A stretch of DNA of 40,657 nucleotides from Bacteroides xylanisolvens XB1A (GCF_000210075.1 NC_021017.1:4519216-4559872); one strand, 5' to 3'. Counted from the first letter of the stretch, positions 7,155 to 14,669 are shown. Numbers and translations are program-made. The notes: a model not told the origin generated them from the sequence alone.

Positions 7155-7823
7155 TTATTCAATTCGCTGCACTGTTACCTCCGGAAACTCCTGTATCAAT
7201 GAAAGCAAATGTCCTTCATCGTTATTTCGTTTCGACTTGATTACCATGCTCACCTGATAAAACTCTGCTTCACCCTTATGCAACGTTTCCATCTCGTAAG
7301 AGACTATCAGGTAGTCTTTAGAGTTGAATCTGTCCGCTATCTGTTTCAGAGTGTCTTTGTTGGAAGTAGAGAAAGAAACCATCGAGCTTTTCATTCCGAT
7401 GCTTTTAAACAGGTAACTAAGTAATTCCAGTCCGATGAGGGTCAATACCATGGCAGCAATGCCGATGGTGTACATTCCTGCGCCTACTACCAGTCCGATA
7501 CCGGCAGTTGCCCAGATTCCTGCGGCGGTAGTCAGGCCGCGTACAATCTGCTTTTGGAAGATGATGGTTCCCGCACCGATAAATCCGATACCACTGACGA
7601 CTTGAGCCGCCACACGACTGGGGTCGAGCGTGACACTGCTTTCTTTTATAATCTCCTGAAATCCGTATTGGGAAACAATCATAATCAGGGCACTGCCTAG
7701 CGATACGAGGAAATGAGTACGGTATCCGGCTTCTTTGGCACGGTATTCACGATCCAGTCCGATGATCGCCCCCAGTATGCCGGCGACCAATAAACGAATG
7801 ACGAAATCTATGTTCAACATCAT
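7155..7823 (-). CDS. MgtC/SapB family membrane protein
   Basis: This 222-aa protein opens with the family hallmark: membrane helices containing GAIIGLDREYRAKEAGYRTHFLVSLGSAL, followed by GIGFIGAGTIIF and GLTTAAGIWATAGIGLVVGAG. About four to five transmembrane segments span residues 5-140. The C-terminal 80 residues are cytosolic and look like an ACT-like regulatory domain. MgtC relatives are linked to growth at low magnesium and to control of ATP synthase in Salmonella; the role in Bacteroides is not established. It is convergent with the DUF4130 gene (86-bp gap). Confidence 0.88.
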   Translation of the reverse strand: MMLNIDFVIRLLVAGILGAIIGLDREYRAKEAGYRTHFLVSLGSALIMIVSQYGFQEIIKESSVTLDPSRVAAQVVSGIGFIGAGTIIFQKQIVRGLTTAAGIWATAGIGLVVGAGMYTIGIAAMVLTLIGLELLSYLFKSIGMKSSMVSFSTSNKDTLKQIADRFNSKDYLIVSYEMETLHKGEAEFYQVSMVIKSKRNNDEGHLLSLIQEFPEVTVQRIE

Positions 7824-7923
7824 GTGTTCAATCTCCTTTCTGTTTTTTTATTGTTTGTGGAAAAATACTTGGAACTATAAATATACAATTATTTCTCTTT
7901 TATGGATCAATCATTTAGTAATA

Positions 7924-7958
7924 TTTGAACGTATTCGATCTATTTTATCGTATATTCG
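7924..7958 (+). promoter_or_regulatory. Promoter of the DUF2809 gene
   Basis: TTTG (7924-7927), a 23-bp spacer, then TATATTCG (7951-7958, one mismatch from TAnnTTTG). The ATG follows about 40 nt downstream. Confidence 0.45.
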
Positions 7959-7998
7959 CAGACTCAAATGAATGTTTAACCCTGTGATTGAGTGAATA

Positions 7999-8364
7999 AT
8001 GAAGAAAAGATTTTTTTATATAATCAGCTTTCTGCTGATCTTTTGCATCGAGGTATTGATAGCTTTGTATGTGCGTGACAATTTTATACGTCCTTATGTC
8101 GGAGATATGCTGGTGGTAGTGCTGGTGTATAGTTTTGTGAGGATATTTCTCCCGACAGGAATTCCGCGGATGTCGTTTTATGTCTTTCTTTTTGCCTGTT
8201 TTGTGGAAGTGCTGCAATACTTCCGGTTGGTGGAAACATTGGGGATCACGAACCGTGCAGCCAGAATCATTCTGGGCTCTACGTTCGATTGGGCGGACAT
8301 AGCTTGTTATGCGGTAGGCTGTGTGTTTATTGTTTTATTCGAGCGTATTGGCAAGAACTCATAG
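7999..8364 (+). CDS. DUF2809 family membrane protein
   Basis: This 121-aa protein has four predicted transmembrane helices (about 7-25, 35-52, 60-76 and 97-114). It contains the family-like motifs GDMLVVVLVYSFVR and FVEVLQYFRL, plus a late LGSTFDWADIACYAVG. DUF2809 proteins are small inner-membrane proteins of unknown function, related in pattern to VanZ-like proteins. Its stop overlaps the stop of the convergent HigA gene by 6 nt. Confidence 0.85.
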   Translation: MKKRFFYIISFLLIFCIEVLIALYVRDNFIRPYVGDMLVVVLVYSFVRIFLPTGIPRMSFYVFLFACFVEVLQYFRLVETLGITNRAARIILGSTFDWADIACYAVGCVFIVLFERIGKNS

Positions 8365-8667
8365 CAATGAGGCACACATTTTTCGTATTTCGTTTAATCG
8401 GTTTGAAAGTGCTTTCTTTTCACGTGCCAGAGCCATATTATATCGTGCTTGCATATTGATGAGTAGTTCTGGATTAATGTTTAGAGCGGCTTCTATCATT
8501 AATGCAAAATCACTGGTAATAGGTCTTTTCCCATTTAAAATTTCATTAAGCATTGTATAGGGAACTCCCAGAATTTCCGAGAATTTCTTTTGAGAGATTC
8601 TGCGACATTCCAATTCTTCTTTCAATATATCACCTGGGTGTGTTGGTAATCTTTTTATTGTATCCAT
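8359..8667 (-). CDS. higA: HigA-type antitoxin, apparently without an intact HigB
   Basis: This 102-aa protein fits the HigA addiction-module family. It opens with RLPTHPGDILKEELECRRISQKKFSEILGVPYTMLNEILNGKRPIT, an XRE helix-turn-helix with the typical HPG-x-x-L-x-E-x-L start. HigA normally binds the HigB mRNA interferase and represses its own operon. In higBA operons the toxin precedes the antitoxin, but here only 51 nt separate this start from the stop of the K+ channel gene. Those 51 nt encode what may be the last residues of a lost HigB (see the 8680-8718 entry). The gene could survive as a stand-alone regulator. Confidence 0.85.
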   Translation of the reverse strand: MDTIKRLPTHPGDILKEELECRRISQKKFSEILGVPYTMLNEILNGKRPITSDFALMIEAALNINPELLINMQARYNMALAREKKALSNRLNEIRKMCASLL

Positions 8668-8679
8668 AATTTAATCTTT

Positions 8680-8718
8680 TTATTGATAATGATTGGTTAT
8701 ATCTGTCACTCTATGTGT
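8680..8718 (-). pseudogene. Possible C-terminal remnant of a HigB toxin
   Basis: Reading the minus strand just after the K+ channel stop gives THRVTDITNHYQ and a TAA (8680-8682), placed 12 nt before the HigA ATG. HigB toxins commonly end in a D-I/V-x-D/N-Y-H-like motif a few nucleotides before higA, so DITNHYQ could be the tail of a deleted toxin. The stretch is very short, so this is only suggestive. Confidence 0.3.
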
Positions 8719-9567
8719 TTAGTCATTATTCAATTTATGTCCGCAATATTTGCAAAACTCGGCATTGTCTTCGTGTCCGGAGCGATGGCAGTTGGGACAT
8801 TCTTTGTCTCTTCTGCGTTTGTAGTCTTTCATCATGGAGGCAGATACGATCCCTGTCGGTACGGCAATAATTGTGTAACCGATTAGCATGACACAGGCGG
8901 AAAGGAACTTCCCAAGACCGGTGACGGGGGTGATGTCTCCATAGCCTACGGTAGTCATGGTGACGATAGCCCAGTAAATGCTGTTCGGGATGTTGTTGAA
9001 CTGGGAGTTGGGTTGTGTTCCTTCAATCATATACATCAGCGTGCCGATGGAAGTCACCAGGATGACGACAAATAAGAAGAATACCGCAATCTTCTTGCTG
9101 CTTTCGCGTAAGGCGGTGAGTAGTCGTTCGCCTTCATTCAGAAAGTTGAAGAGCTTGAAGACACGGAATACCCGTATCAGGCGGAAAGCACGGATGATGA
9201 GCAGATAGCGTGCACCGGGGAAGAGCAGGCCGATGTAGAGCGGAAGGGTGGCTAGCAAGTCTACGATTCCGAAGAAGCTGAATATGTATTTCCGGGGACG
9301 GGGCGAGCAGTAGATTCTCGTCAGGTACTCGAAAGTGAAGAAAGCGGTGAAAAGGTACTCCATAATGACGAACGGAGTCGTCAGAAAGCTGGGAAGTCCT
9401 TTCAGGCTTTCGATGATGACAAGCAGTACGCTGACTAGAATACAGCCGATCAGAATCACGTCGAACAGTTTCCCGGCGGGAGTGTCCGATTCGAAGATGA
9501 TGACGTACAACTTTCGTTTCAGTTTTTCGTCATGTAAAAAACGATGGATTCTTTCTTTCAGTTTCAT
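8719..9567 (-). CDS. Voltage-gated-type K+ channel with C-terminal zinc ribbon
   Basis: This 282-aa protein has six transmembrane segments. The S4 voltage sensor is RAFRLIRVFRVFKLF (126-140, Arg or Lys every third residue). The pore loop holds the selectivity filter TVGYGD (206-211), specific for potassium. After S6 a short basic linker (KDYKRRRDKE) leads to a four-cysteine zinc ribbon (C257, C260, C272, C275) at the very C-terminus. This is a compact KvAP-like channel in which the cytosolic tail is a zinc ribbon rather than a nucleotide-binding domain. It acts in the inner membrane; the gating role of the ribbon is unknown. Confidence 0.93.
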   Translation of the reverse strand: MKLKERIHRFLHDEKLKRKLYVIIFESDTPAGKLFDVILIGCILVSVLLVIIESLKGLPSFLTTPFVIMEYLFTAFFTFEYLTRIYCSPRPRKYIFSFFGIVDLLATLPLYIGLLFPGARYLLIIRAFRLIRVFRVFKLFNFLNEGERLLTALRESSKKIAVFFLFVVILVTSIGTLMYMIEGTQPNSQFNNIPNSIYWAIVTMTTVGYGDITPVTGLGKFLSACVMLIGYTIIAVPTGIVSASMMKDYKRRRDKECPNCHRSGHEDNAEFCKYCGHKLNND

Positions 9568-9697
9568 ACTAACAGTTCATACTAAATGCTATTTGGACGT
9601 TCCTCCGGCATCTTCTTGTAGAAAGAGGTTGTTTGGCTGTGAATGGGCAGTGCAAACTCCGTTTTCCGCTATGAGAAGAGGTTAGGGGAGAGGATTT

Positions 9698-10678
9698 TCA
9701 GTCAATCACCCATTGTTTATTATAGGCCTCTGTTTTTTTCGGATCGTAATACATACCTTCTTGTGTAGGAATATAGAGGGTGTATGTCTTTCCGGTCTTG
9801 TTCCTTAATGAGGTGTCGCGCAGCCAGGGGTTGGCATCACGGAGTTGTGCGTATGTGATACCTTGTGATTTGGCATAATCATTCAAATCATTGATGCTAG
9901 TGGAGACGGTCACCTTTTTGTAGGGAATGGGCGGATACAGATGTTCCCGCTTCAACAGAAACCCGTAACGTTGCGGGTTGTTGAATATCTCTTTGGCTGC
10001 CAATATGCGGAACATATAGCGGGAAGTTTCTTCTACCAGCCATAAGTCCATGGCATGACTTGCCAGTTGTTTGTCGAGTTGGGAGGAGATACGTCCCTGT
10101 CCGGCATTGTAGGCGGCGGAGACAGCCATCCAGTCTCCATATTTGGCATACGCTTGTTTGAAATATTTGCAGGCGGCTACGGTTGCTTTTTCAATGTGGT
10201 AGCGTTCGTCTACGTTGTCGTTCACTTCCAGTCCGAATTCCCGTCCGGTGGCGGGCATAAACTGCCACAGTCCTGCTGCTCCTGCCGGAGAGCGGGCGAT
10301 GTTGTTCAGGTTACTTTCGATTACCATCAGGTATTTGAAGTCGTCGGGGATGCCGTTGGCTTTCAGTATCGGTTCTATGATGGGGAAGTATCGGTTGGCA
10401 CGTTTTATCAGTAGCATGGTGGTGGAATGCATATAGGTGAAAGCCATCATCTCACGATCCATCCGTTCGCGGCGGTCATAGCGGCGGAGGTCAATGGTTT
10501 CTCCGTCAAAAGTAACCTGGGCGGGAACGGTGGGCGAGGTGACACAATAAGGAACTTCCGATTTGGCGGAATGTTGTTCGGTCACCTGGCTGCTGCCTGT
10601 CAATACAGGAATGGATGCGCCGATGCAAAATACTAATATGAGCGTAAGAATATAGTTGATTTTAGTTTGTTTCTTCAT
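9698..10678 (-). CDS. Lytic transglycosylase, MltD-like
   Basis: This 326-aa protein has an N-terminal signal or anchor helix (residues about 8-25). Its SLT-type lysozyme domain carries catalytic Glu121 in VIESNLNNIARSPAGAAGLWQFMPAT-like order, plus YNAGQGRI further on. The C-terminal 75 residues (VTVSTSINDLNDYAKSQGI to YTLYIPTQ) resemble a degenerate LysM peptidoglycan-binding domain. The family cuts the MurNAc-GlcNAc glycosidic bond to give 1,6-anhydro ends during cell-wall turnover, acting in the periplasm. The -7 box at 10902-10909 probably serves it together with the 37-aa ORF upstream. Start ATG at 10678. Confidence 0.92.
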   Translation of the reverse strand: MKKQTKINYILTLILVFCIGASIPVLTGSSQVTEQHSAKSEVPYCVTSPTVPAQVTFDGETIDLRRYDRRERMDREMMAFTYMHSTTMLLIKRANRYFPIIEPILKANGIPDDFKYLMVIESNLNNIARSPAGAAGLWQFMPATGREFGLEVNDNVDERYHIEKATVAACKYFKQAYAKYGDWMAVSAAYNAGQGRISSQLDKQLASHAMDLWLVEETSRYMFRILAAKEIFNNPQRYGFLLKREHLYPPIPYKKVTVSTSINDLNDYAKSQGITYAQLRDANPWLRDTSLRNKTGKTYTLYIPTQEGMYYDPKKTEAYNKQWVID

Positions 10679-10699
10679 TTATTTATTTCATTATTTCAG

Positions 10700-10813
10700 T
10701 TAATACCATTCAGTTTCTTGTTCAGACTTTGTCGGACTGTTCACATACTTGCCATTCTCTCCAAACAGATCGCTTTCTGTATTCCGTCCGCCCTGTTTGT
10801 AGATGCCGTTCAT
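10700..10813 (-). CDS. Small ORF (37 aa) upstream of the lytic transglycosylase
   Basis: The ATG at 10813 opens 37 codons (MNGIYKQGGRNTESDLFGEN...) ending 21 nt before the transglycosylase ATG. It lies downstream of a good promoter (10902-10931) and fills most of its leader, so it would be translated if the message is. The composition is hydrophilic, with no membrane segment and no recognised family. It may be a leader peptide or may simply be non-coding leader; conservation of the frame would decide. Confidence 0.35.
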   Translation of the reverse strand: MNGIYKQGGRNTESDLFGENGKYVNSPTKSEQETEWY

Positions 10814-10901
10814 CGTCTCCTTTATTTGATAGAACAAATTTTCTCTCTCTTTGTCAGTCTGTTCAGAGATTTTTTTTCTTTCAGTATTAAAGTCTGCCTT
10901 G

Positions 10902-10931
10902 CAAAGATAGCCCCATTTTGTTTTTTTCAAA
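10902..10931 (-). promoter_or_regulatory. Promoter of the small ORF / lytic transglycosylase
   Basis: Minus-strand TTTG (CAAA at 10928-10931), an 18-bp spacer and TATCTTTG (10902-10909). Both elements match the Bacteroides consensus. The leader to the transglycosylase would be about 215 nt. Confidence 0.65.
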
Positions 10932-10990
10932 GAACTTTTCTTGCATTTTATACGTTTTTCTAATAGAGTTAAAATAAATAATGAATCAAG

Positions 10991-12304
10991 ATGAATATAG
11001 CAATGACCGGAGCTACCGGATATATAGGTAAACATCTTTCCAATTATCTCACAGAAAAGGGCGGACACCGGATTATTCCCTTGGGAAGATCGATGTTTCG
11101 CGAAGGTATGTCCGGACATTTGATTCAGACATTGACGCATTGCGACGTAATCATCAACCTGGCTGGCGCACCCATCAATAAGCGTTGGACACCGGAGTAC
11201 AAACAGGAATTGTTCAACAGCCGCATTGTGGTGACGCACCGTATTATCCGTGCGTTAAATGCCGTCAAGACAAAACCGAAACTGATGATTTCAGCTTCCG
11301 CCGTGGGCTATTATCCTCCGGAAGTGGAAGCGGACGAATATACCCGTACCCGCGGCGACGGTTTTCTTTCCGATCTCTGTTATGCATGGGAGAAAGAAGC
11401 CAAACACTGTCCCCAACCTACCCGGCTCGTCATTACACGCTTTGGCGTAGTGCTTTCTCCGGATGGGGGAGCGATGCAGCAGATGCTTCGTCCTTTGCAA
11501 GCCACGAAGGTAGCTACCGCCATCGGTCCCGGCACCCAGTCTTTCCCGTGGATAGCCATGCACGACCTTTGCCGTGCCATGGAGTTTTTTATTGCCCATG
11601 AAGAAACGCGGGGTGTGTATAATCTGGTCGCTCCGCAACAGATTTCGCAATATTCTTTTACCCGTGAGATGGGAAAAGCTTATCAGGCATGGACAACGAT
11701 TATTGCTCCGCAGCGGGCTTTCCGTATATTTTACGGTGAAGCGGCCTCTTTCCTTACAGCCGGTCAGAAAGTCCGCCCGACACGTCTGACGGAAGCCGGG
11801 TTTCGTTTTTCCATCCCTACTGTCGAACGTCTTTTTAAAGGTACGGATCACACCACGGTCCCCTCTCTCGACCTGAACCGATATATGGGACTTTGGTACG
11901 AAATAGCCCGCTACGAGAACCGTTTCGAACACGGACTGGTAGATGTCACGGCCACTTACACGCTTCGTCCCGACGGTACGATTCGTGTGGAGAACCGGGG
12001 ATGCAAGCGCAATTCTCCTTATGATATCTGCAAGACTGCCAACGGACACGCCAAGATACCCGATCCCGCGCAACCGGGTAAACTGAAAGTTTCTTTCTTC
12101 CTTAATTTCTACTCTGATTATTACATATTGGAGCTGGATGAAGAGAATTACAACTATGCCCTTGTAGGCAGCAGCACCGATAAATATCTCTGGATACTAA
12201 GCCGCACGCCGCAACTGCCCGAGGAAATCAAAAAGAAACTCGTCACCGCTGCCGAACGCCGCGGTTACGATACCAACCGGTTGCAATGGATAGAACAATT
12301 TTGA
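10991..12304 (+). CDS. Fusion of a TIGR01777-type epimerase and a Blc-type lipocalin
   Basis: This 437-aa protein has two parts. Residues 1-285 form a NAD(P)-binding SDR/epimerase of the TIGR01777 (YfcH) type: GATGYIG (7-13), NLAGAPINKRW (56-66), SASAVGYY (101-108), and a C-terminal DUF1731-like RPTRLTEAGFRF (262-273). Residues 291-437 form a bacterial lipocalin: LDLNRYMGLWYEIARYENRFEHG with the G-x-W signature at 300-302, then NRGCKR and LKVSFFLNFYSDYYILELD. Free-standing Blc is an outer-membrane lipoprotein, but this fusion has no signal peptide, so the lipocalin should be cytosolic. A redox enzyme acting on a hydrophobic ligand held by the lipocalin is an inference. Confidence 0.9.
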   Translation: MNIAMTGATGYIGKHLSNYLTEKGGHRIIPLGRSMFREGMSGHLIQTLTHCDVIINLAGAPINKRWTPEYKQELFNSRIVVTHRIIRALNAVKTKPKLMISASAVGYYPPEVEADEYTRTRGDGFLSDLCYAWEKEAKHCPQPTRLVITRFGVVLSPDGGAMQQMLRPLQATKVATAIGPGTQSFPWIAMHDLCRAMEFFIAHEETRGVYNLVAPQQISQYSFTREMGKAYQAWTTIIAPQRAFRIFYGEAASFLTAGQKVRPTRLTEAGFRFSIPTVERLFKGTDHTTVPSLDLNRYMGLWYEIARYENRFEHGLVDVTATYTLRPDGTIRVENRGCKRNSPYDICKTANGHAKIPDPAQPGKLKVSFFLNFYSDYYILELDEENYNYALVGSSTDKYLWILSRTPQLPEEIKKKLVTAAERRGYDTNRLQWIEQF

Positions 12305-12329
12305 TTATAAATATGCTTTCATAATTAGT

Positions 12330-12422
12330 TTATATAATAAATCTAGGCACGAATTACGCTGATGAACACTGTTGCTTTATCTATGCGTCATTTTGAAAAA
12401 AAAACGTAAAATCCGTGCCTGA
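12330..12422. repeat. Intergenic long-hairpin repeat, copy 2
   Basis: TTATATAATAA followed by a left arm TCTAGGCACGAATTACG (12342-12358) and a right arm CGTAAAATCCGTGCCTGA (12405-12422). Its ends match copy 1 at 6116-6214, while the loop is unrelated. The 12305-12484 interval holds no gene. Confidence 0.6.
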
Positions 12423-12484
12423 TAATAGATAATTATTAGGCAAGAGTACTTAAAACAATAATGAACTTTAAAACAACATAGATT

Positions 12485-12760
12485 ATGGATTACGAAATTA
12501 TTCATCAGCCCGAACAGCATTTGTTTAAGACAGAAGTAGACGGTCGTACCGCCTTTGTGCAATATCGCCTCTTAGGTGATTCTCTCGACATCATTCATAC
12601 CATCGTGCCCCGCCCGATAGAAGGTCGCGGAATAGCCGCTGCATTGGTGAAAGCTGCGTACGACTACGCAATAGCCAACGGAATGAAACCGAAAGCCACC
12701 TGTTCTTACGCAGTGAAGTGGTTGGAACGCCATCCGGAACTGAATGGCAATAGTGATTGA
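12485..12760 (+). CDS. Small GNAT-fold acetyltransferase (YjdJ-like)
   Basis: This 91-aa protein belongs to the minimal GNAT family (N-acetyltransferase PF14542 type). It contains IIHTIVPRPIEGRGIAAALVKAAYDYA, where the R-G-x-G-I/A acetyl-CoA loop sits, and CSYAVKWLERHPE near the end. Members are about 90-100 aa, so the length is right. The substrate is unknown. It is convergent with the zinc-ribbon gene across a strong hairpin at 12788-12829. Confidence 0.88.
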   Translation: MDYEIIHQPEQHLFKTEVDGRTAFVQYRLLGDSLDIIHTIVPRPIEGRGIAAALVKAAYDYAIANGMKPKATCSYAVKWLERHPELNGNSD

Positions 12761-12787
12761 TTTCAGTGAAAAAGCTTTAGAATGTAA

Positions 12788-12829
12788 AAATGTGTCGAGA
12801 TATGGTTTTAGGTTATTTTCGACACATTT
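12788..12829. terminator. Bidirectional hairpin between convergent genes
   Basis: AAATGTGTCGA (12788-12798) and TCGACACATTT (12819-12829) are perfect 11-bp arms around a 20-nt loop. The hairpin lies between the GNAT gene (+) and the zinc-ribbon gene (-) and could end both transcripts. The flanking U-run is weak. Confidence 0.6.
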
Positions 12830-12845
12830 CTATATTCATGATTGA

Positions 12846-13112
12846 TTATTTCCATCTCTTCAACTGGGGGAAGAACTCTTTCATCGTTTTACGTGCTTCT
12901 TCCACCGTGTATTTCACTTCCGAGTCTTTATTAAACTCATCGAGGTAATTCAGGTTGAGTTCGATCATTTCGTCCATCGTACACTCTTTCGTGAAATGTC
13001 CGTCCGCATAGCAATAGTGGCAATAATCCTGATTCTTGCTACCGTCTGCTTCTTTTCCAAAAGTTGAGTCGTCTATCGGCATACCGCAACTCTGACAAAT
13101 TTTTTGTTCCAT
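12846..13112 (-). CDS. Zinc-ribbon protein (88 aa)
   Basis: The N-terminal half carries a four-Cys zinc ribbon: CQSCGMPID and, 25 residues later, CHYCYADGHFTKECTMDEMIE. This pattern fits the putative zinc-ribbon family PF12674. The C-terminal half is a charged helix. The function is unknown; relatives are found near transferases and regulators. A TATATTTG -7 box lies at 13148-13155 on the minus strand, giving a leader of about 30 nt. Confidence 0.85.
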   Translation of the reverse strand: MEQKICQSCGMPIDDSTFGKEADGSKNQDYCHYCYADGHFTKECTMDEMIELNLNYLDEFNKDSEVKYTVEEARKTMKEFFPQLKRWK

Positions 13113-13147
13113 CTTTTTTTGTTAGATTATAAGTTTATGTTACAGGA

Positions 13148-13155
13148 CAAATATA
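13148..13155 (-). promoter_or_regulatory. -7 box of the zinc-ribbon gene
   Basis: Minus-strand TATATTTG, an exact TAnnTTTG match, about 35 bp upstream of the ATG at 13112. Confidence 0.5.
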
Positions 13156-13230
13156 GGTAGAATTATTGGAATAGGAGTTATCCGATCTTGCTAATTACCT
13201 GTTCATTTCCGGGCTTGTTCACTTTTGGGG

Positions 13231-13962
13231 TTAATTTGTTTTTACCGGCAGGCGTTTCCACATCCAGCGGGGAATCATTTTCCAGAAAAACACCAGAATC
13301 CGGTAACGCCAGTCGATTACTGCTACCCGTTGTTTGCGCTTCAGCGACCAGGAGATATGACGGCCCACTTCGGCGGCGTCCATCAGCAGTGGATAATGCT
13401 TTCCGTCATTCAGTAAATCGGTGGCTACAAATCCGGGACGAATATCGGTAAAACGGATATGTAGCTTTTGCAGGTATGACAGTTGTTCGAGCGCATCTAT
13501 ATAAGTGTTTTGAAAACGTTTGGTGGCGGAATAGGCAGGAGCAACTCCGAGCCCTTTCGTTCCGGCAATGGAACTGATAACGGCCAGATGTCCGCCTCCG
13601 TTTTTCTTGAAGTACGTGAAAGCGGTATCTACCATTCGGATAAAGCCTGCTACATTGGTGTGTGCTGTGTTCAGTTCTACTTCCATGTTCAGGTCCATAT
13701 TCTGGAAACCGATGCCGGAACTAAGAAGAAACAAATCCATGCCGCCTAGTTTGTCGATGAGCAGATTCAGCTTTTCGCTTGCATCCTCTTGGGTTACGTC
13801 TAATGCTTGGATTTGAATTTGATCCGGTGCTGCCCGTTGCAGGTTTTCGAGAGAAGATTGCCGTCTGCCGGCTACTCCTATTTTCCAGCCTTCCAGTAAC
13901 AGGCATTTTGCAACTTCTTGTCCGATACCGGAGGTGGCCCCTATGATAATGGCTTTTTTCAT
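13231..13962 (-). CDS. Short-chain dehydrogenase/reductase
   Basis: This 243-aa classical SDR has the cofactor motif GATSGIG (residues 8-14), an Arg-rich segment after strand 2 (GRRQSS, suggesting NADP preference), a degenerate NNAG region (SSGIGF), Ser in VISSIAGTKG and the catalytic YSATK. The C-terminus has a hydrophobic helix (ILVFFWKMIPRWMWKRLP) that could peripherally anchor it to the membrane. The substrate is not evident. It follows the YgbA_NO-type gene by 20 nt on the same strand, so they probably share the promoter at 14309-14316. Confidence 0.9.
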   Translation of the reverse strand: MKKAIIIGATSGIGQEVAKCLLLEGWKIGVAGRRQSSLENLQRAAPDQIQIQALDVTQEDASEKLNLLIDKLGGMDLFLLSSGIGFQNMDLNMEVELNTAHTNVAGFIRMVDTAFTYFKKNGGGHLAVISSIAGTKGLGVAPAYSATKRFQNTYIDALEQLSYLQKLHIRFTDIRPGFVATDLLNDGKHYPLLMDAAEVGRHISWSLKRKQRVAVIDWRYRILVFFWKMIPRWMWKRLPVKTN

Positions 13963-13982
13963 TACTGATTTTTTTTAGTAAG

Positions 13983-14281
13983 TTATAGGTTCAATAAATG
14001 TCGTATGGTTTGCCAGGGTGCATAGAACAACATTCTCGGTCCGGAAAAACGCATTACCTGTCGCATTCGTTCGCGCAGGACAGGCTTGTAGCAATGTACC
14101 GTGCACTCTTTGCATGCACCCTTTTTCTCTCCAAACGGACAACGGTCGAGACGGGCATGCGCATAGCGAAGCAACTCTTCACAGTCGGTACAAAGAGTCT
14201 TGTTTTTTCTTTTTTCCGACAATAGAGGCGGATCATTAACTCTACTGTTTTCTTTTCGTGTGCGATGCGTGATACCTTCAT
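13983..14281 (-). pseudogene. Nitrous-oxide-stimulated-promoter (YgbA_NO) family protein, frameshifted
   Basis: The protein is split between two frames. The N-terminus from the ATG at 14281 reads MKVSRIAHEKKTVELMIRLYC, which matches the family start. After two A6 runs (minus strand, 14215-14210 and 14208-14203) the match continues in the -1 frame as KTLCTDCEELLRYAHARLDRCPFG, ending PVHCYKP-like and RFSGPRMLFYAPWQTIRHL at 13983. The cysteine set of the family (CTDC, CPFG, CKECTVHCYKP) is complete across the join. One extra A in a run would restore a single 100-residue protein. It could be a real mutation, a sequencing error or slippage. The family name comes from E. coli ygbA, which responds to nitric oxide. 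Confidence 0.75.
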
Positions 14282-14308
14282 CTCTTTCTTCTTTACACTT
14301 TGGATTGA

Positions 14309-14316
14309 CAAAGATA
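14309..14316 (-). promoter_or_regulatory. -7 box of the YgbA_NO/SDR operon
   Basis: Minus-strand TATCTTTG. It overlaps the longer frame's TTG start (14311), so translation more likely begins at the ATG at 14281. Confidence 0.5.
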
Positions 14317-14430
14317 GCGAAGATTATGCAGAATCACAGGCGTATTTTGTTAAAATGCATCTTTTTGGTGGGTATTTTCTTTTCTGATGGTAAATCATGA
14401 ACAGGCTTTTTGAAACATCTTCTGAAGAGC

Positions 14431-14461
14431 TTGTGGATGACGGAAACAATCTGTATCTTTG
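14431..14461 (+). promoter_or_regulatory. Promoter placing the start site on or next to the ATG
   Basis: CTTG (TTG 14431-14433), a 20-bp spacer and TATCTTTG (14454-14461). The ATG at 14466 lies only 4 nt after the box, so the transcript would be leaderless or nearly so. Confidence 0.55.
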
Positions 14462-14465
14462 CGGC

Positions 14466-14669
14466 ATGAAAAAGTTATTATGTCCGCAATGCAAGATTGC
14501 AGCCATGTATGTGAAGAATGAACAGGGGGAAAGGCTGCTGGTTTATGTGCTCGAAAATGGTGAAGTCGTTCCCAAATATCCGGAAGATTCGATGGAAGGG
14601 TTCGACCTGACAGAGGTTTTCTGCCTGGGTTGTTCGTGGCATGGTTCGCCTAAACGACTTATTAAGTGA
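14466..14669 (+). CDS. Small two-CxxC zinc-ribbon protein (67 aa)
   Basis: The reading frame MKKLLCPQCKIAAMYVKNEQ... ends with FCLGCSWHGSPKRLIK, so two CxxC pairs bracket a beta-rich core, as in a small zinc ribbon. I start it at 14466 rather than at the upstream GTG/ATG-like codons, because a strong promoter ends at 14461 and the first CxxC pair needs this start. No named family is recognised. Function unknown; a nucleic-acid-binding or chaperone-like role is possible. Confidence 0.65.
   Translation: MKKLLCPQCKIAAMYVKNEQGERLLVYVLENGEVVPKYPEDSMEGFDLTEVFCLGCSWHGSPKRLIK

Noticed and set aside
10700..11239. 179-codon minus-strand ORF
   Set aside because: Its first half is the antisense of the epimerase-lipocalin gene and crosses the promoter; only the last 37 codons have an independent start.
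14203..14215. Canonical programmed -1 frameshift site in the YgbA_NO gene
   Set aside because: The 0-frame codons (CGG AAA AAA GAA) do not give an X-XXY-YYZ heptamer with full re-pairing, so an indel or error is at least as likely.
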